DNA of 64,000 nucleotides. Source: Eutypa lata. Taxonomy: Eukaryota; Ascomycota; Sordariomycetes; Xylariales; Diatrypaceae. The translations under genes and the position numbers were made by a program. The notes under the pieces were generated by a model. It was not told the origin of the DNA and did not search any database. It saw only the letters and a program-made list of their open reading frames with translations. Location of the stretch: assembly GCA_022661535.1 (NCBI GenBank), contig JAKULF010000003.1, positions 3,844,001 through 3,908,000 on the forward strand. Reading direction: 5' to 3'. Shown here piece by piece: positions 1 through 10,264 of the stretch (the stretch's first letter is position 1; each line of letters begins with the position of its first letter).

Positions 1-1024
1 CGCAGTGCGTTCAGCAAAGCCGTGCAACGAGTTCTCTCAACGGCGCTTGCCTTAGAAACATACGCTCAGGTTATCGATGGAGTCCCGCTTTGCGACGTCG
101 CTTGGGATAGATATCAGCATCGGCTTCATGAAACCCATCCTATCAATTACCATGAAGAGCTTTGTCCTGGCGCACTAGAGGCAGCCAAATCTATGAGGGA
201 TGAACTAGATCTCGGGTCTCTCTCTTTCGAGGCAAAGGTAAGCATATCATTCTGGTCATCATTTTACTAGAACACGTTATTAAGTAACTATTATTACACA
301 GTTATTACAATCGTACCAATCGTCTAAACCTCTGTCACGAGGCTTTCAGCTGCGGCTCTTAGAACTTGTCGCAGTAACTCTGCACCAAACCGCCGTCAAT
401 TTGTTCCAGAAAGGCACATGTCTCCATGATCAGCACAACCCCACCGGAAGCAATTTGAGTAGCGAGAACATTACCAACTGGCAGCGCCCCTACTCCCGGT
501 GGTTTGCCACTCACCCATTGCCGACCTTATTCATACACCCGGGGTTTACTGCCCGAGAACAGTACCCGAACGGTGTAGCTGACATGGTTGGGTATTGGGC
601 TGAAGACCGGATCCTAGGAGGTGTGACGCTCTTTGATCGCAGTAATGACTGGGAGAATGGAGACGATGAGCCGAACGTCTATTTTCAGTCCTCTCGCCCT
701 AAACGCACGTATATGGTATACCAACTGACTGACGGGCAACAAAAGGAGCTGTTAGACTATTTGCTTTGCCTTTCCGCCGATTCCCAGTCCAAAGATGGAA
801 AATCCCCGCCTTGCCCCTTGCCTCTGTCAGGTTCCCGTGAACACAAAATCCAAATCCATCCAGAGTTCGCCGTTTCCGCACACAGGATCTATCGAGACAT
901 ATGGGAGCGGCCAGCGCCCAGGCCATTTAGACGTCGTCGCCAGCGTGATGTCGTTGACCCCTATGAGAACCCTGGAGCAGCAGATGAAGAGTTAAAAAGG
1001 CTTAAGGAGATTGCCCCGTTTTAG
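1..1024 (+). CDS. Uncharacterised conserved fungal protein, 5' end cut off by window
   Basis: Two exons are visible, 1-237 and 302-1024, joined in phase 0 across a 64-nt intron (donor GTAAGC, acceptor ACACAG). The frame is open from base 1, so the start lies to the left. The visible product is 319 residues. The second exon has an aromatic-rich core (motifs FIHPGF, YWAEDR, GGVTLFDR) and ends in an Arg-rich, then charged, tail. I see no signal peptide, membrane span or catalytic motif. The segment around YWAEDRILGGV resembles a family of fungal proteins of unknown function that I cannot name. No function is proposed. The reading frame and junction are well supported; the product name is not. 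Confidence 0.75.
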
Positions 1025-2425
1025 CTTATTCAAATTAGGAATTTACGTGGAGATTCACTTTGAAAAGATAAAGCTTGATTGATATTCAGACGATATGAAA
1101 CTTCAGTCATGCGCTTTCACGTGTCAGCAATAAGTATCTTCAGTCATGACCTACCATGAGAGTATCATGATTGAATATTCCGACAAATGTCGACCGATTT
1201 CCTTTTCCACTATTTGTCAGAGTTATCACAGAAGCTAAGATGGAATTAACGAGTCTCATCTACAGCATTGATCAGGAAAATGTTTTAAATTGAAGATCGG
1301 GCATGATAATGGACTCATCTTTTTACAGTAACGGCCTCTTTCTGTATTATAATCATGAGTAATACTCTTTGTTACTTCCAATAAACCGGTTGATATGAGA
1401 CTCGGTAAAGATGCTTGGAGCATGCGGCAAGAGACGTCGTCCGTATGAGCTTCCGACAAAACATTCAGAGATACGAAATGCCTTGGGTCGTTCTTTTCAG
1501 GAAGCTACCAATAGATACGTTCTTAAGTATATCCAGCGGGAAGCATGAGGTTCTCTTCATATATAAAAAGTACCAATAGACGTATTTTCCTACTTTTCTA
1601 GGTGGGTCCTGCATCTAACATTACCTACCTACTTAGGCACTATCACATATCATGATATCTGAGGATTCCCATAGACTCGCAACTGTGGAGATACCTACGG
1701 AATTATCTCTTTAAGATATCAGTACGTCGTCACCTGAAACTGAATCGTAAATGGAAAGGCAACATGAAAATAATCCACAACTGATGCCATGCTTTTCAAT
1801 TATATGTGACCAAATATGTATAGTAATGCGTCTTAGTAATTATGACATGTGCCCCTTTCTAGCTAGAATTAGGCGCCGCAGAATGTTGAGCTCATTTATG
1901 ATTGGTTCATTAACCACTTTGCAGCGCCTCCCGCAGGTACCGTTTCATCAGCTACGCCCCTGGATTGAAACAAAGGATTTCAGCTTCCTAATTTTCTCAA
2001 GAATGCGACGAACCGCTTAGCGCAACTGCATCACTGCAGGGAATCATGTTGAAACTTTATCGAAACGTCAATTTTACTATTGGATTAGGAGCTTTCTAGA
2101 CTCTTTACGGAGTTTACGGTGGCTTTTCTTCAGCCGCCCACGATAATCTAGGGATTTGGCCAGTCGGGTGAGTAAGTTTGAGTTAACATGGACGAGAGCT
2201 GCATTGCCATGCCGTCGAATTAAGCTATAAGATGGGCGCAACAGCCACGTCCTGGAACTTGCCGGATCTGCATGTTTTCAAGGGAGCTCACCATCGTCAT
2301 TCTTTTTCAGTTTTCGTTATTCAGGTATCCGCAGGACGGCACCTCTCATTCGTTTCTATTCACTCCTTTTTTTATGAATAAATCCATATTATTACATAAG
2401 TAGGCGATAAAGTAAGGTTAAGACG
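1025..2425. other. Intergenic region, no gene seen
   Basis: A 1.4 kb stretch between two genes on the plus strand. It has only short open frames (for example 1751-2020) with no recognisable motif and no supporting splice structure. It should hold the terminator of the upstream gene and the promoter of the gene starting at 2426. I see no clear repeat. Confidence 0.6.
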
Positions 2426-4112
2426 ATGCAGTGGTACCACCATGTTCTCGCTGTATATCTGGCAACGACATCCGTTGTCGCAAGCCCGGCTTTTACTAAG
2501 CCATACGCACACCTACGTCGGACTGTAGCAGAACTAGATGAGGCTGCTGCCGCGGAAGCTCACCAGCAGGATGAGACGGCTATAAAAGCATTCTCCGGGA
2601 CCCAGATCAAGGTATTTCTTACATCCGCTACTATGTAAAAGCAAACACTGATATTCGCAGACATTCGATGGGCAGTGTCTATTCGTGGACAAGCTCTCGG
2701 GGGACTTCCGCGCAAATATTACCCCTATCCAAGTCGCCGACTGCGATTCGACGGATGGACAAGGCTGGGATATCATCGTCAAGGGCAAGCACAACGATGT
2801 TGAGGACTCCATGATAGTAGTGAGCACTTTGGTTAGTTTAAATCCCCTCATTTAACCCATGGTCCATGGGTGAAGCTTAACTAATGGCTTGTCGTTAGAC
2901 TGGAGCTTGTTTCAACTTTGACCCTCGGCGCCCTGCGGGTAGCCAAGTTTTTCTGTTTTCGTGTGGGGGTCGCGCGGATGGCGGTAAGGCCTTATCATAG
3001 CCCCGACAGTGTAGTTGTTTTTACTAACAGCGTGCTGCTCAGGTGGTGATGTCTCTGACTCTCAACTATTCCCTTATACTGGTGGCGCCGGCCCGGGTTC
3101 CTTTACTCCACGGAACGATCTGAACTCATGTTTCACACTCACCGATAATGTTGTCGGTATTGAGCAGTGTGTCACCGGAAACCTCGATCAGCTATTTTTG
3201 TTCAATGGGGTACCTAATCTTGACAGTGACCCCGGAGATGGTGACACTGGCAATGGTGGTGCACCAACGCCAAGTCAATTCACTACAACATCACCCCAGT
3301 CCACGAGCACCCTCTCAATTAATATTACCTCATCCGCTATCCAGACCCCGGAGACTTCCTCGGCTACCACCGTGTCTACGCTTGTGACCGTGACAACATC
3401 TGGTACAGCAGGAACCCCAACAAGCGGTACTGAGATACCGAACCCCACAGACCCCGTTCCGGTGTCCGGTGCCGGTGAGACTCTACAGCCTACCGCAGCA
3501 GCGGAGGCGCACGAGCGCGATGACACGGCGATTCGGGCGTTCACTTCGGCTAGCATCCAAGCACCTGACGGCCGATGTCTATTCGTCGACCCCACCGCTG
3601 GGGATTTCCGGCAGAACCTAATCCCGATATCCCTAGTACAGTGTAGCGGAACCCCTAACGAGAAGTTCGATGTCGTCACTGCCGGGAAGCACAACAACGC
3701 GATAGACTCCGCCCTACTCGTTAGCAGTTTAGTAAGTCTTTGGTGTACCAAGGAAGCGGCTACCTAGCTAGTAATTATGAGCATGCGCTGACGCTGGCAT
3801 GAACGCAGATGAACGGCTGTATGAGCTTCGATGGGAGACGCCAGCCTGGAGATACCGTAACTATCTTTTCCTGCGGAGGTCGCGCTGATGGGGGTGAGTT
3901 CTCACTTGGGCTAGCTCATGAAGATTAATAACTGACATTGTCAAGGTGGCGATACGAACAGTGGCCAACTAGTTCCATATGTCAGCGGGACTGCCCTGAC
4001 GTTGGCGCCGAGCAGTGAGCAGAATGCTACCTGTATTGTCCCTGGGGCAGACAGGCTCATTTCGGCTCCCTGCGCTGGAGATAACTCCCCTATATTTACT
4101 GTTCTTCCATGA
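2426..4112 (+). CDS. Secreted protein with two tandem beta-trefoil-like (lectin-like) repeats
   Basis: Six exons: 2426-2611, 2661-2831, 2899-2983, 3043-3731, 3809-3893, 3946-4112. All five junctions keep frame and give 460 residues. The N-terminus is a signal peptide (hydrophobic core to about residue 18, VVAS/P). The rest is two copies of one domain joined by a Ser/Thr/Pro-rich linker. Each copy starts with an A-x-E-A-H...D-x-T-A-I-[KR]-A-F block, then D-G-[QR]-C-L-F-V-D, a GDF[R] step, a GKHN motif and a C-G-G-R-A-D-G-G-G-D junction. The C-L-F-V-D and W/F-D-[IV] spacing recalls ricin-B/beta-trefoil carbohydrate-binding folds, but this is inference. No catalytic domain is present, so a cell-wall or sugar-binding role is plausible. 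Both copies keep the same intron positions, and copy 1 has one extra intron. Exon structure is confident, function is not. Confidence 0.8.
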
Positions 4113-4401
4113 GAACCAGGCTTTCTGCTTGAGACCTCTGTTGTATTCATTTATACTATATTATCTACCATAGCTTGTCAGTATTAAAGCACGAACTATT
4201 CGGTTGCATAAATCAGTAAATTCACTTTAGACTGTCAGGCCCTATCTATTAACGAAACCTCATAGTCTATATATTACATCTACCCTAAGGCAGATATATT
4301 TTGAATGTTATCGTTTGATCTAGGCGGAATGATGGAAACGCCTTGACGAGGACGAATCGATCGCGTAAATCTATCCAATAACGCTAATCACATGCCATGT
4401 G

Positions 4402-5391
4402 CTAGACGGTCAATCGGAATTTCAACAAATCCCGTTTGACGATCTCATCTCTCTTCGCTTCGAGCTCCTCCATATCCCAAGTCGAGCTGACGAAGCGGCC
4501 GCTCAGCCAGTCCCTTCTCTCCTGGGAGAGCCACACCATGGTATCACCGGCCAACTCGGGCTTATCAACGAAGATGCCTATGTACTCCTCGGGGAGGCTG
4601 GTCGCGATATCCGTCAAGACGTCGCCTGGGTGCACCGCAATTGCAACTAGGCCGGCATCTTTATACTCATTCGCCATGAACTCGTTGAAGCGACAGATGG
4701 CAAACTTCGTGGTCTGGTATCCAGATGCCCCCTTTAGCAGCAGATGCGCCCCGGCACTGGATGTGTTGAGAAGAGTGCGCATGGATGATTTGAGAAGCGC
4801 CGGGATTAGAGCACGCGTGACGAGATACATCCCTTTGACTGAAACACAGATGGTTAGTCGATTTCTTCTTAAATTAAGTAGACCTGTTTATCAAAGTCAA
4901 ATAGTTTAAGAGGTGAGATCAAAGGGGGGCTTACTGTTGACCTCCCATGTCGACCACCAGTCATCCACATTGGATTCAGTGATAGGGAGTAGCGGCTCGA
5001 ACCGGCCGGCGTTATTGACCAAAACGTCCAGCTTGCCACCGAACTCGGCGGAGATCCGTGACGCAACCAAGGCCGCACCGGCCTCGGTGGTAAGATCAGC
5101 CTGGACAGCGAGGACCTGGGGCTTCGGACGGCCGGCGTCTTCCGCGGCGGCCGCGATGTCCTTCTCGAGCGCTGCCAAGCTGCTGCGGGCAGCAACGGCA
5201 ATCTGCGAGCACCCGGCCCTGGCAAACCGCAAGGCGATCTGCCTCCCGATGCCCTTCGAGGCTCCGGTGACAAGCACGGACTTGCCGCTGAGGTTGGCCT
5301 TCGCTGGGGAGATGAAGTCGTAGGTTTCCGAGTGGTGGGTCGGCACGAAGCTCTTGACGGCTGGCCAGTTGGTGTCGGCGAGGAAAGACAT
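4402..5391 (-). CDS. Classical short-chain dehydrogenase/reductase (SDR)
   Basis: Two exons on the minus strand, 5391-4935 and 4838-4402, with a 96-nt intron (GTAAGC..TTTCAG) and 297 residues. The Rossmann cofactor motif TGASKGIG is at 42-49, NNAG at 126-129, and the catalytic Ser-Tyr-Lys set at S180, Y193 and K197 (Y-x3-K, Ser 13 residues before Tyr). This is a complete classical SDR that should use NAD(P)H to reduce or oxidise a carbonyl/alcohol. The substrate cannot be read from sequence. It has no signal peptide or membrane span, so is probably cytosolic. It converges on the secreted repeat protein (stops 290 bp apart) and is not in an evident metabolite cluster. The start is the first ATG giving a normal N-terminal arm before the Rossmann fold. 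Confidence 0.92.
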
Positions 5392-7061
5392 GCCGAGTAC
5401 CTATTACGTCCGCTTTCTAGCTGTGTTGGAAAATGTGTATTTAGAGAGTTGGGGTTCTCTGCGGTATCACATAGAAATGAATCAGAGCACAATGAGGACT
5501 ATGCGAGGGTATATATATGTGTGTATACGTGTATGTCTGTGTGTCTGTAAGAGAGAGAGAGAGATAACCCGCCTATATCTTCGGTTTGATGCCATCATTT
5601 CTATTGATATTGATATTATTAACTCCGATGAAGCCAGCTCGTGCAGATAGATTTATTCAATCGGGGGATATTATCCCCATACCGAGTACTGCAATGTACA
5701 TTATCCCATGTGGACCCTAGTATCGTGGGATGATTATCACACGATGTGGTTTGTATCAAGCTATCCGGGATCAAGACATACACTATCTCTCAGCAGCGTA
5801 AATATCAATGCACACAACATTATATCTACTCTATATCTGAAGATGCTATTAGACCCTTATACTGGGTTTGTAATCGAAGTTACCCCTTTTCTTTTCAGGT
5901 TTCACAGAACCTTCATACCTTACAGTGTGCGTATTGGTCACTACTTAATGCGCTAGACTGGAATGATTCGCACTACCAATATACAACCCACCTTCTGAGA
6001 ATCCTATCCAATTGGAATTCATTTGGCGGATAGATTCAGACTCCGGTTACGTGATATAACGTACAAGTAATTAACCTCACAATACCTAGTAATGCTGTTT
6101 GACCAGAATAGGATTCATTTCAATGTTTCAAGATGGCCAGGGCCGCGCTAGTTTCGGCTTTCAGAATAATTCCTGAAATCCGTAGATTGTTTTTTGTAAT
6201 AACCATCGGAGTTAAAGATTATAGGTTGCTGGGGGCTGGCTATGGGTTGAATAAGCGGTCGTAGATTATTGTAGTCGAAACCTATATAGCCTATGCACAT
6301 CTTACTCTATCGGCCGGCCGGGACTCAAGTATTGTTGCCCGTTTGGGTTTGTTCTTCGACTCTCTCGCGGATAGCACTGATGTCCATGTCAGAATACATC
6401 AAAGCCTTGCAGCAATTCGAGCTCGGATAACCTGTCCAGATCATGCTGCTCAAAATCTACGATATTACCATGATATATTTCTTCAACCTCACGTATCTTT
6501 TCGAGATCCTTGCATCTATGCTCCTTTTTGAGAACATATACCAGAATAAAAATTGAATAAATTGGCAGGGCACATTTCACTTTATAGTAGTGAGTCTTGT
6601 CGGCTATTCAGCTACCAAGAATGACAATGGAACAGGATACTGGAAGAGTATAGGGGTTAACATATGATAGTTGCATGCCAGGTCCAATATGCTGATATTC
6701 CATATTATGCAATTAACCATTATACGCCCATGTTGCTGCCAAGGCCGTGATTTATAATCGTAATCACGGAAAGTACGGGAAATCCTTCGAGATGGCTTAT
6801 TAGATAGTGGTAATTCGTAACCTCAGTAGATGCCTAGAGAATCACCGTGAAGTTGAAAGACGAAGCAGTAGTTATCATCATATCTTTATAAAGCAACTGA
6901 TACTACTATATATATATAAGAATATAAGAATATAAGAAAGCTGTTCTTACAAATCATAAGATTGTTAGTTTTAATTGGTTGTCCTTCATTTAACTCTAAA
7001 TTGCGCGATAACTCAAGTCTAACGTCATCGCGCCCGCCGTTCCATTCCGGCCCATCACATC
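5392..7061. other. Intergenic region, A+T-rich, no gene seen
   Basis: This 1.67 kb separates the divergent SDR and cyclotransferase-like genes and so holds both promoters. Open frames near 5708-6033 and 6343-6531 have no motif or splice support and look random. Short TATA- and ATAAG-type runs lie near 6905-6940. Confidence 0.6.
5510..5565. repeat. Microsatellite: (TG/TA)-rich followed by (GA)n
   Basis: A purine-pyrimidine alternating run (ATATATGTGTGTATACGTG-like) is followed by about eight GA units ending near 5565. It sits about 120 bp upstream of the SDR start codon, in its promoter or leader. Confidence 0.85.
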
Positions 7062-8594
7062 ATGAACCTTGCTGAGCTCGCCATCGAGGAAGGCCGCCTC
7101 GGCCATCGTCGCGGCAGTAGTCCAGACCGACCAGCATACGAAGCGCAGGCACAGGTTCAGGCCCGCACCGAGTGCCAGTTTAGGCGCATTTGCGACGGCC
7201 TCCTCTCCCTACCATCTATTACCGGCCTGCGACACAGCAACAGCAACCGCCCAGCCGCACCATCGATCCCTCAGACATCGCCGGAGCGCCTCGCGCAGGC
7301 CGCCGCTGACAAATATGACGGCGATTATAACGTTGAGAATAACGACCACAGCAATGCGCCGTCGACGGTCCTCTACCTAGCCTACGGGTCGAACCTCTCG
7401 GCCGAGACGTTCCTCGGCATGCGCGGCATCAAGCCGATAAGCCAGACCAACGTCTCGGCGCCCGCTTTCGACCTGACCTTCGACTTGCCGGGGATCGCGT
7501 ACCAGGAGCCGTGCTTCGCCAACGTGGCGCCGCGGAAGCTCCCGAAGCCGCCCAAGATCCCGCCCAAGCTACCCTCGCCCCCGCCTATCCCAGGCGATCC
7601 CACAAAGCCGCCGCCGTTGTCGCACGTCGCTACTGCTGGCTATGGGGATGCATGCGACACCGACCAGGACGAAGCAGATACCACTCTTCCTCCTACTCGA
7701 GACCCCCCCACCTGGACCAGCGGCCTCTACGGCGTCGTCTACGAAGTAACGCGCGAAGACTACGTGACCATCATCCGGACCGAGGGAGGCGGGGCCTCGT
7801 ACCGGGACGTCTTGACGCCGTGCATAACGCTGCCGCCGGACTTCCGCATCCCCGAGAAGCCGTCGCCCATACCCGAGCTGCCGCCGCGCCCGTTCCTCGC
7901 GCACACGCTCTACGCGCCGCGCCTCCCTGATATGCCGGGAGATGATGGTGATGATGGTGATGATGATAACGATGGTGGTGATGATGATGATGATTGCAAA
8001 TCCCGCCTGCGCAAGTGGTTCGCGAAGCTCGCGCTTCCCGCCCACCGCCCGGATCCCGGCTACGCGCAGCCGTCGCCGCGCTACCTCAAGTTGATCCGGG
8101 ACGGGGCCGAGGAGCACGGCCTCCCGGTGGCGTACCGGAGGTACCTGGAGGCGCTGCGGCCGTACCAGCGGACGACGTGCCGGCAGGAGGTCGGGCGCGC
8201 CTTGTACTTGGCGCTGTGGGCGCCGGTGCTGCTGGTTGTCTTGGGGTTGTCTCGGTTGCTGGCTGATGCTGATGATGATAGAGAGGATAGGGGTGATGGG
8301 GGCGATGATGGCGGGAAGGCCAATGGGGGAAAAAGAAGCGGAGCCGGAGCCGGAGCCAGAGGAGGAAATGCCCCACACTGGCTTGCGGTACTCATGGCTG
8401 TCGTTATGAACCTGATGTGGATGAGCTACGATAATGTGTTTAAACCTGTGTTTGGGGATGGGGAGAGGACTGAGGAGAGTAAGGACAACAGAGCGTCTAG
8501 ACGTGGAGGGCGATTTGGGAGGCGGCGTCAGAGGAGAGGCGATGAGGAAAGCGCATTGCTTGGTGGGAATTACGAGGAACAATCATTAGCGTGA
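7062..8594 (+). CDS. Gamma-glutamylcyclotransferase-like protein with two C-terminal membrane spans
   Basis: Single-exon frame of 510 residues. Residues about 103-121 carry the cyclotransferase-fold signature LAYGSNLS. E241 in the TEGGGASY segment matches the conserved glutamate/GG-x-x-Y region of gamma-glutamylcyclotransferases (GGCT; GliK-type fungal members release 5-oxoproline from gamma-glutamyl compounds). An unusual Pro-rich stretch (about 152-175) and an Asp-rich low-complexity run (about 290-312, encoded by GAT repeats) interrupt or follow the fold. Two hydrophobic helices (about 379-401 and 439-456) suggest membrane anchoring, with an Arg-rich tail after the second. Activity is inferred from the motifs; the anchored architecture is much longer than the usual soluble GGCT. 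Start: first ATG of the frame. It converges with the glycerol-3-phosphate dehydrogenase gene, stops 157 bp apart. Confidence 0.8.
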   Translation: MNLAELAIEEGRLGHRRGSSPDRPAYEAQAQVQARTECQFRRICDGLLSLPSITGLRHSNSNRPAAPSIPQTSPERLAQAAADKYDGDYNVENNDHSNAPSTVLYLAYGSNLSAETFLGMRGIKPISQTNVSAPAFDLTFDLPGIAYQEPCFANVAPRKLPKPPKIPPKLPSPPPIPGDPTKPPPLSHVATAGYGDACDTDQDEADTTLPPTRDPPTWTSGLYGVVYEVTREDYVTIIRTEGGGASYRDVLTPCITLPPDFRIPEKPSPIPELPPRPFLAHTLYAPRLPDMPGDDGDDGDDDNDGGDDDDDCKSRLRKWFAKLALPAHRPDPGYAQPSPRYLKLIRDGAEEHGLPVAYRRYLEALRPYQRTTCRQEVGRALYLALWAPVLLVVLGLSRLLADADDDREDRGDGGDDGGKANGGKRSGAGAGARGGNAPHWLAVLMAVVMNLMWMSYDNVFKPVFGDGERTEESKDNRASRRGGRFGRRRQRRGDEESALLGGNYEEQSLA

Positions 8595-8751
8595 ACTGTC
8601 TAGGGGCAAATATGGGAGCGCGTTTAAGTCTAATTTATTTATCCTCTACTACTATTTTCTAGGTAGTCTACTAACAGAACAAAACTCCATTATACCTTGG
8701 AAGAGACCGCTATCCAAAAGTATAATCAGAGAGGCTTTGATCTCTTAAACT

Positions 8752-10138
8752 TCAATGGTCCGCGGCAACCAAACTGGGGATATCATCAACCTGCTTCCGT
8801 CCCTCCAGGATATCATGCACCGCCGTGAACAGCGGGTATTCATGCTCTAGACCTCTCATCTTCAGGAACGAGTTGACCTCGGCGGCTGTACTCGTGCCCT
8901 GGAGCTTCTGCCCGTTAAGCTCCGTCTCTTCGACCTCCTGGACCGACACGCCCCTCTCGACAGCCAGCTTCGCGCAGCGGAAGTTTCGTCCTCCCTGACA
9001 GGAGGTGATGAGGTCCGCCACTCCAGCACTTTCGACCGTGAATGTCTTCTCCTGGACCGTCTCGCCGAAGAACTGCTGGCCGAACTGGACCATCTCAAGA
9101 AGCCCAATACGCATCACCTCAGCCTTAGCATTGTTGCCCCAGCCGCGGCCCTCGACGAAACCAGCGGCAACGGCAATGATGTTCTTCAGTGCTCCGCCCA
9201 GAGACGTACCGGCGACGTCCGAGACCATGCTGACGTGGAAATAAGGGCGATAGAATAGGGTCTTGAAGGTGATGTGATCGAGGGGTGGATACTCGGGCGG
9301 CACGGGAGTCAGCTTCGTCTTACTCTTCCTGCCACGTGCGTCCTTATGGTGCAGTTCGGCTAGAGGGCTGACGCTTAGCTGGTCCGCAGCATTCTTGTGT
9401 GAAGCGCGGTTCGGCGTTTGGGAGCGAGGGGTTGCGTTTCGAGAGGGGTTTCGAGAGCTATCCATGGGGGGCGGGTCGTATGCGATAGTCGTGGCGGAGT
9501 ACTTCTCGGCCGCGATCTCCGAGGCGATATTGGCTCCGGAAAGAGCACCGCAGTAGATTCCAAGCCCCTCCCCAATCCATTCAGAGAACAAAGCGACGCC
9601 TTCATCTGATACGTTGACTCCCTTGATACAGGAGATACCGCGGGCGAAAGGGAGGATATTGCCCTTGAGTTGCTCGCATATCCTGCGGATGAATTGATGG
9701 GGCAGATTGAAGATCAGAATGGACGAACCCTTTACGGCATCCAAGAGAGAAGGGTTTGCGACCAGGTTTGTAGGAAGCTTGATATTAGGTAGGTACTTGA
9801 TGTTCTCGTGGTGCTCGTTGATAACCGAGGTAAGCTTCTGTGTCTTGCCCTCATATTCGACATCTTCCTCATACACCCACATCTGTACTTGTTCCTCGAA
9901 AAGCTCCGGATGCTCTTTTGTACTCTCGGCAACGATCTTGGAGATTGTCGAACCCCTATATTTCTTAGTGATCAGTTTCTATTATCCTCAAACATGGCGA
10001 AGGGTAAAGAAGAAAGACTCTACATAAGAGGACATGTCTAGGAGTATAGATATAAACATACCAGTTACCGGAACCCACCACCGTCACCTTATGCTTTTTC
10101 GAGTAATGCTCGTCACTCTCGATGTTTGGCGTCGCCAT
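8752..10138 (-). CDS. gpd1: Glycerol-3-phosphate dehydrogenase (NAD+)
   Basis: Exons 10138-10062 and 9955-8752 with a 106-nt intron inside the nucleotide-binding loop; 426 residues from ATG 10138. The Rossmann motif GSGNWGS is at about 22-28. Other family marks are NLPHQF, GISCIKG, GANIASE, the catalytic-region GGALKN and the C-terminal GGRNFRCA. It reduces dihydroxyacetone phosphate to glycerol-3-phosphate, feeding glycerol osmolyte and lipid synthesis and reoxidising cytosolic NADH. A Ser/Arg/Pro-rich insert (about 190-225) with several R-x-x-[ST] sites interrupts the fold; fungal Gpd proteins commonly carry an insert here. An in-frame ATG at 10264 would add 42 residues free of Asp and Glu, a possible mitochondrial presequence. 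It is divergent from the glycogen debranching enzyme gene. Confidence 0.96.
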
Positions 10139-10264
10139 TTTGAACGATTGGAAGGAAAACTGTCTAGTAAAATATGACAATGTCGTCGTTGAGGTTCTTG
10201 GGTTAATAAATATGCGTCTGCTTGTGAAAGTGGGGGATATCAGGCGGCACAGAACCAATCGCAT

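Noticed and set aside
4869..5492. 207-codon Ser/Arg-rich minus-strand frame overlapping SDR exon 1
   Set aside because: Alternate frame of the SDR exon; it lacks the Rossmann and NNAG motifs and crosses the splice donor.
7569..8582. 337-codon minus-strand frame opposite the cyclotransferase-like gene
   Set aside because: Shadow of a G+C-rich coding exon; low-complexity Arg/Ile runs arise from the antisense of the GAT repeat. The plus strand has the recognisable motifs.
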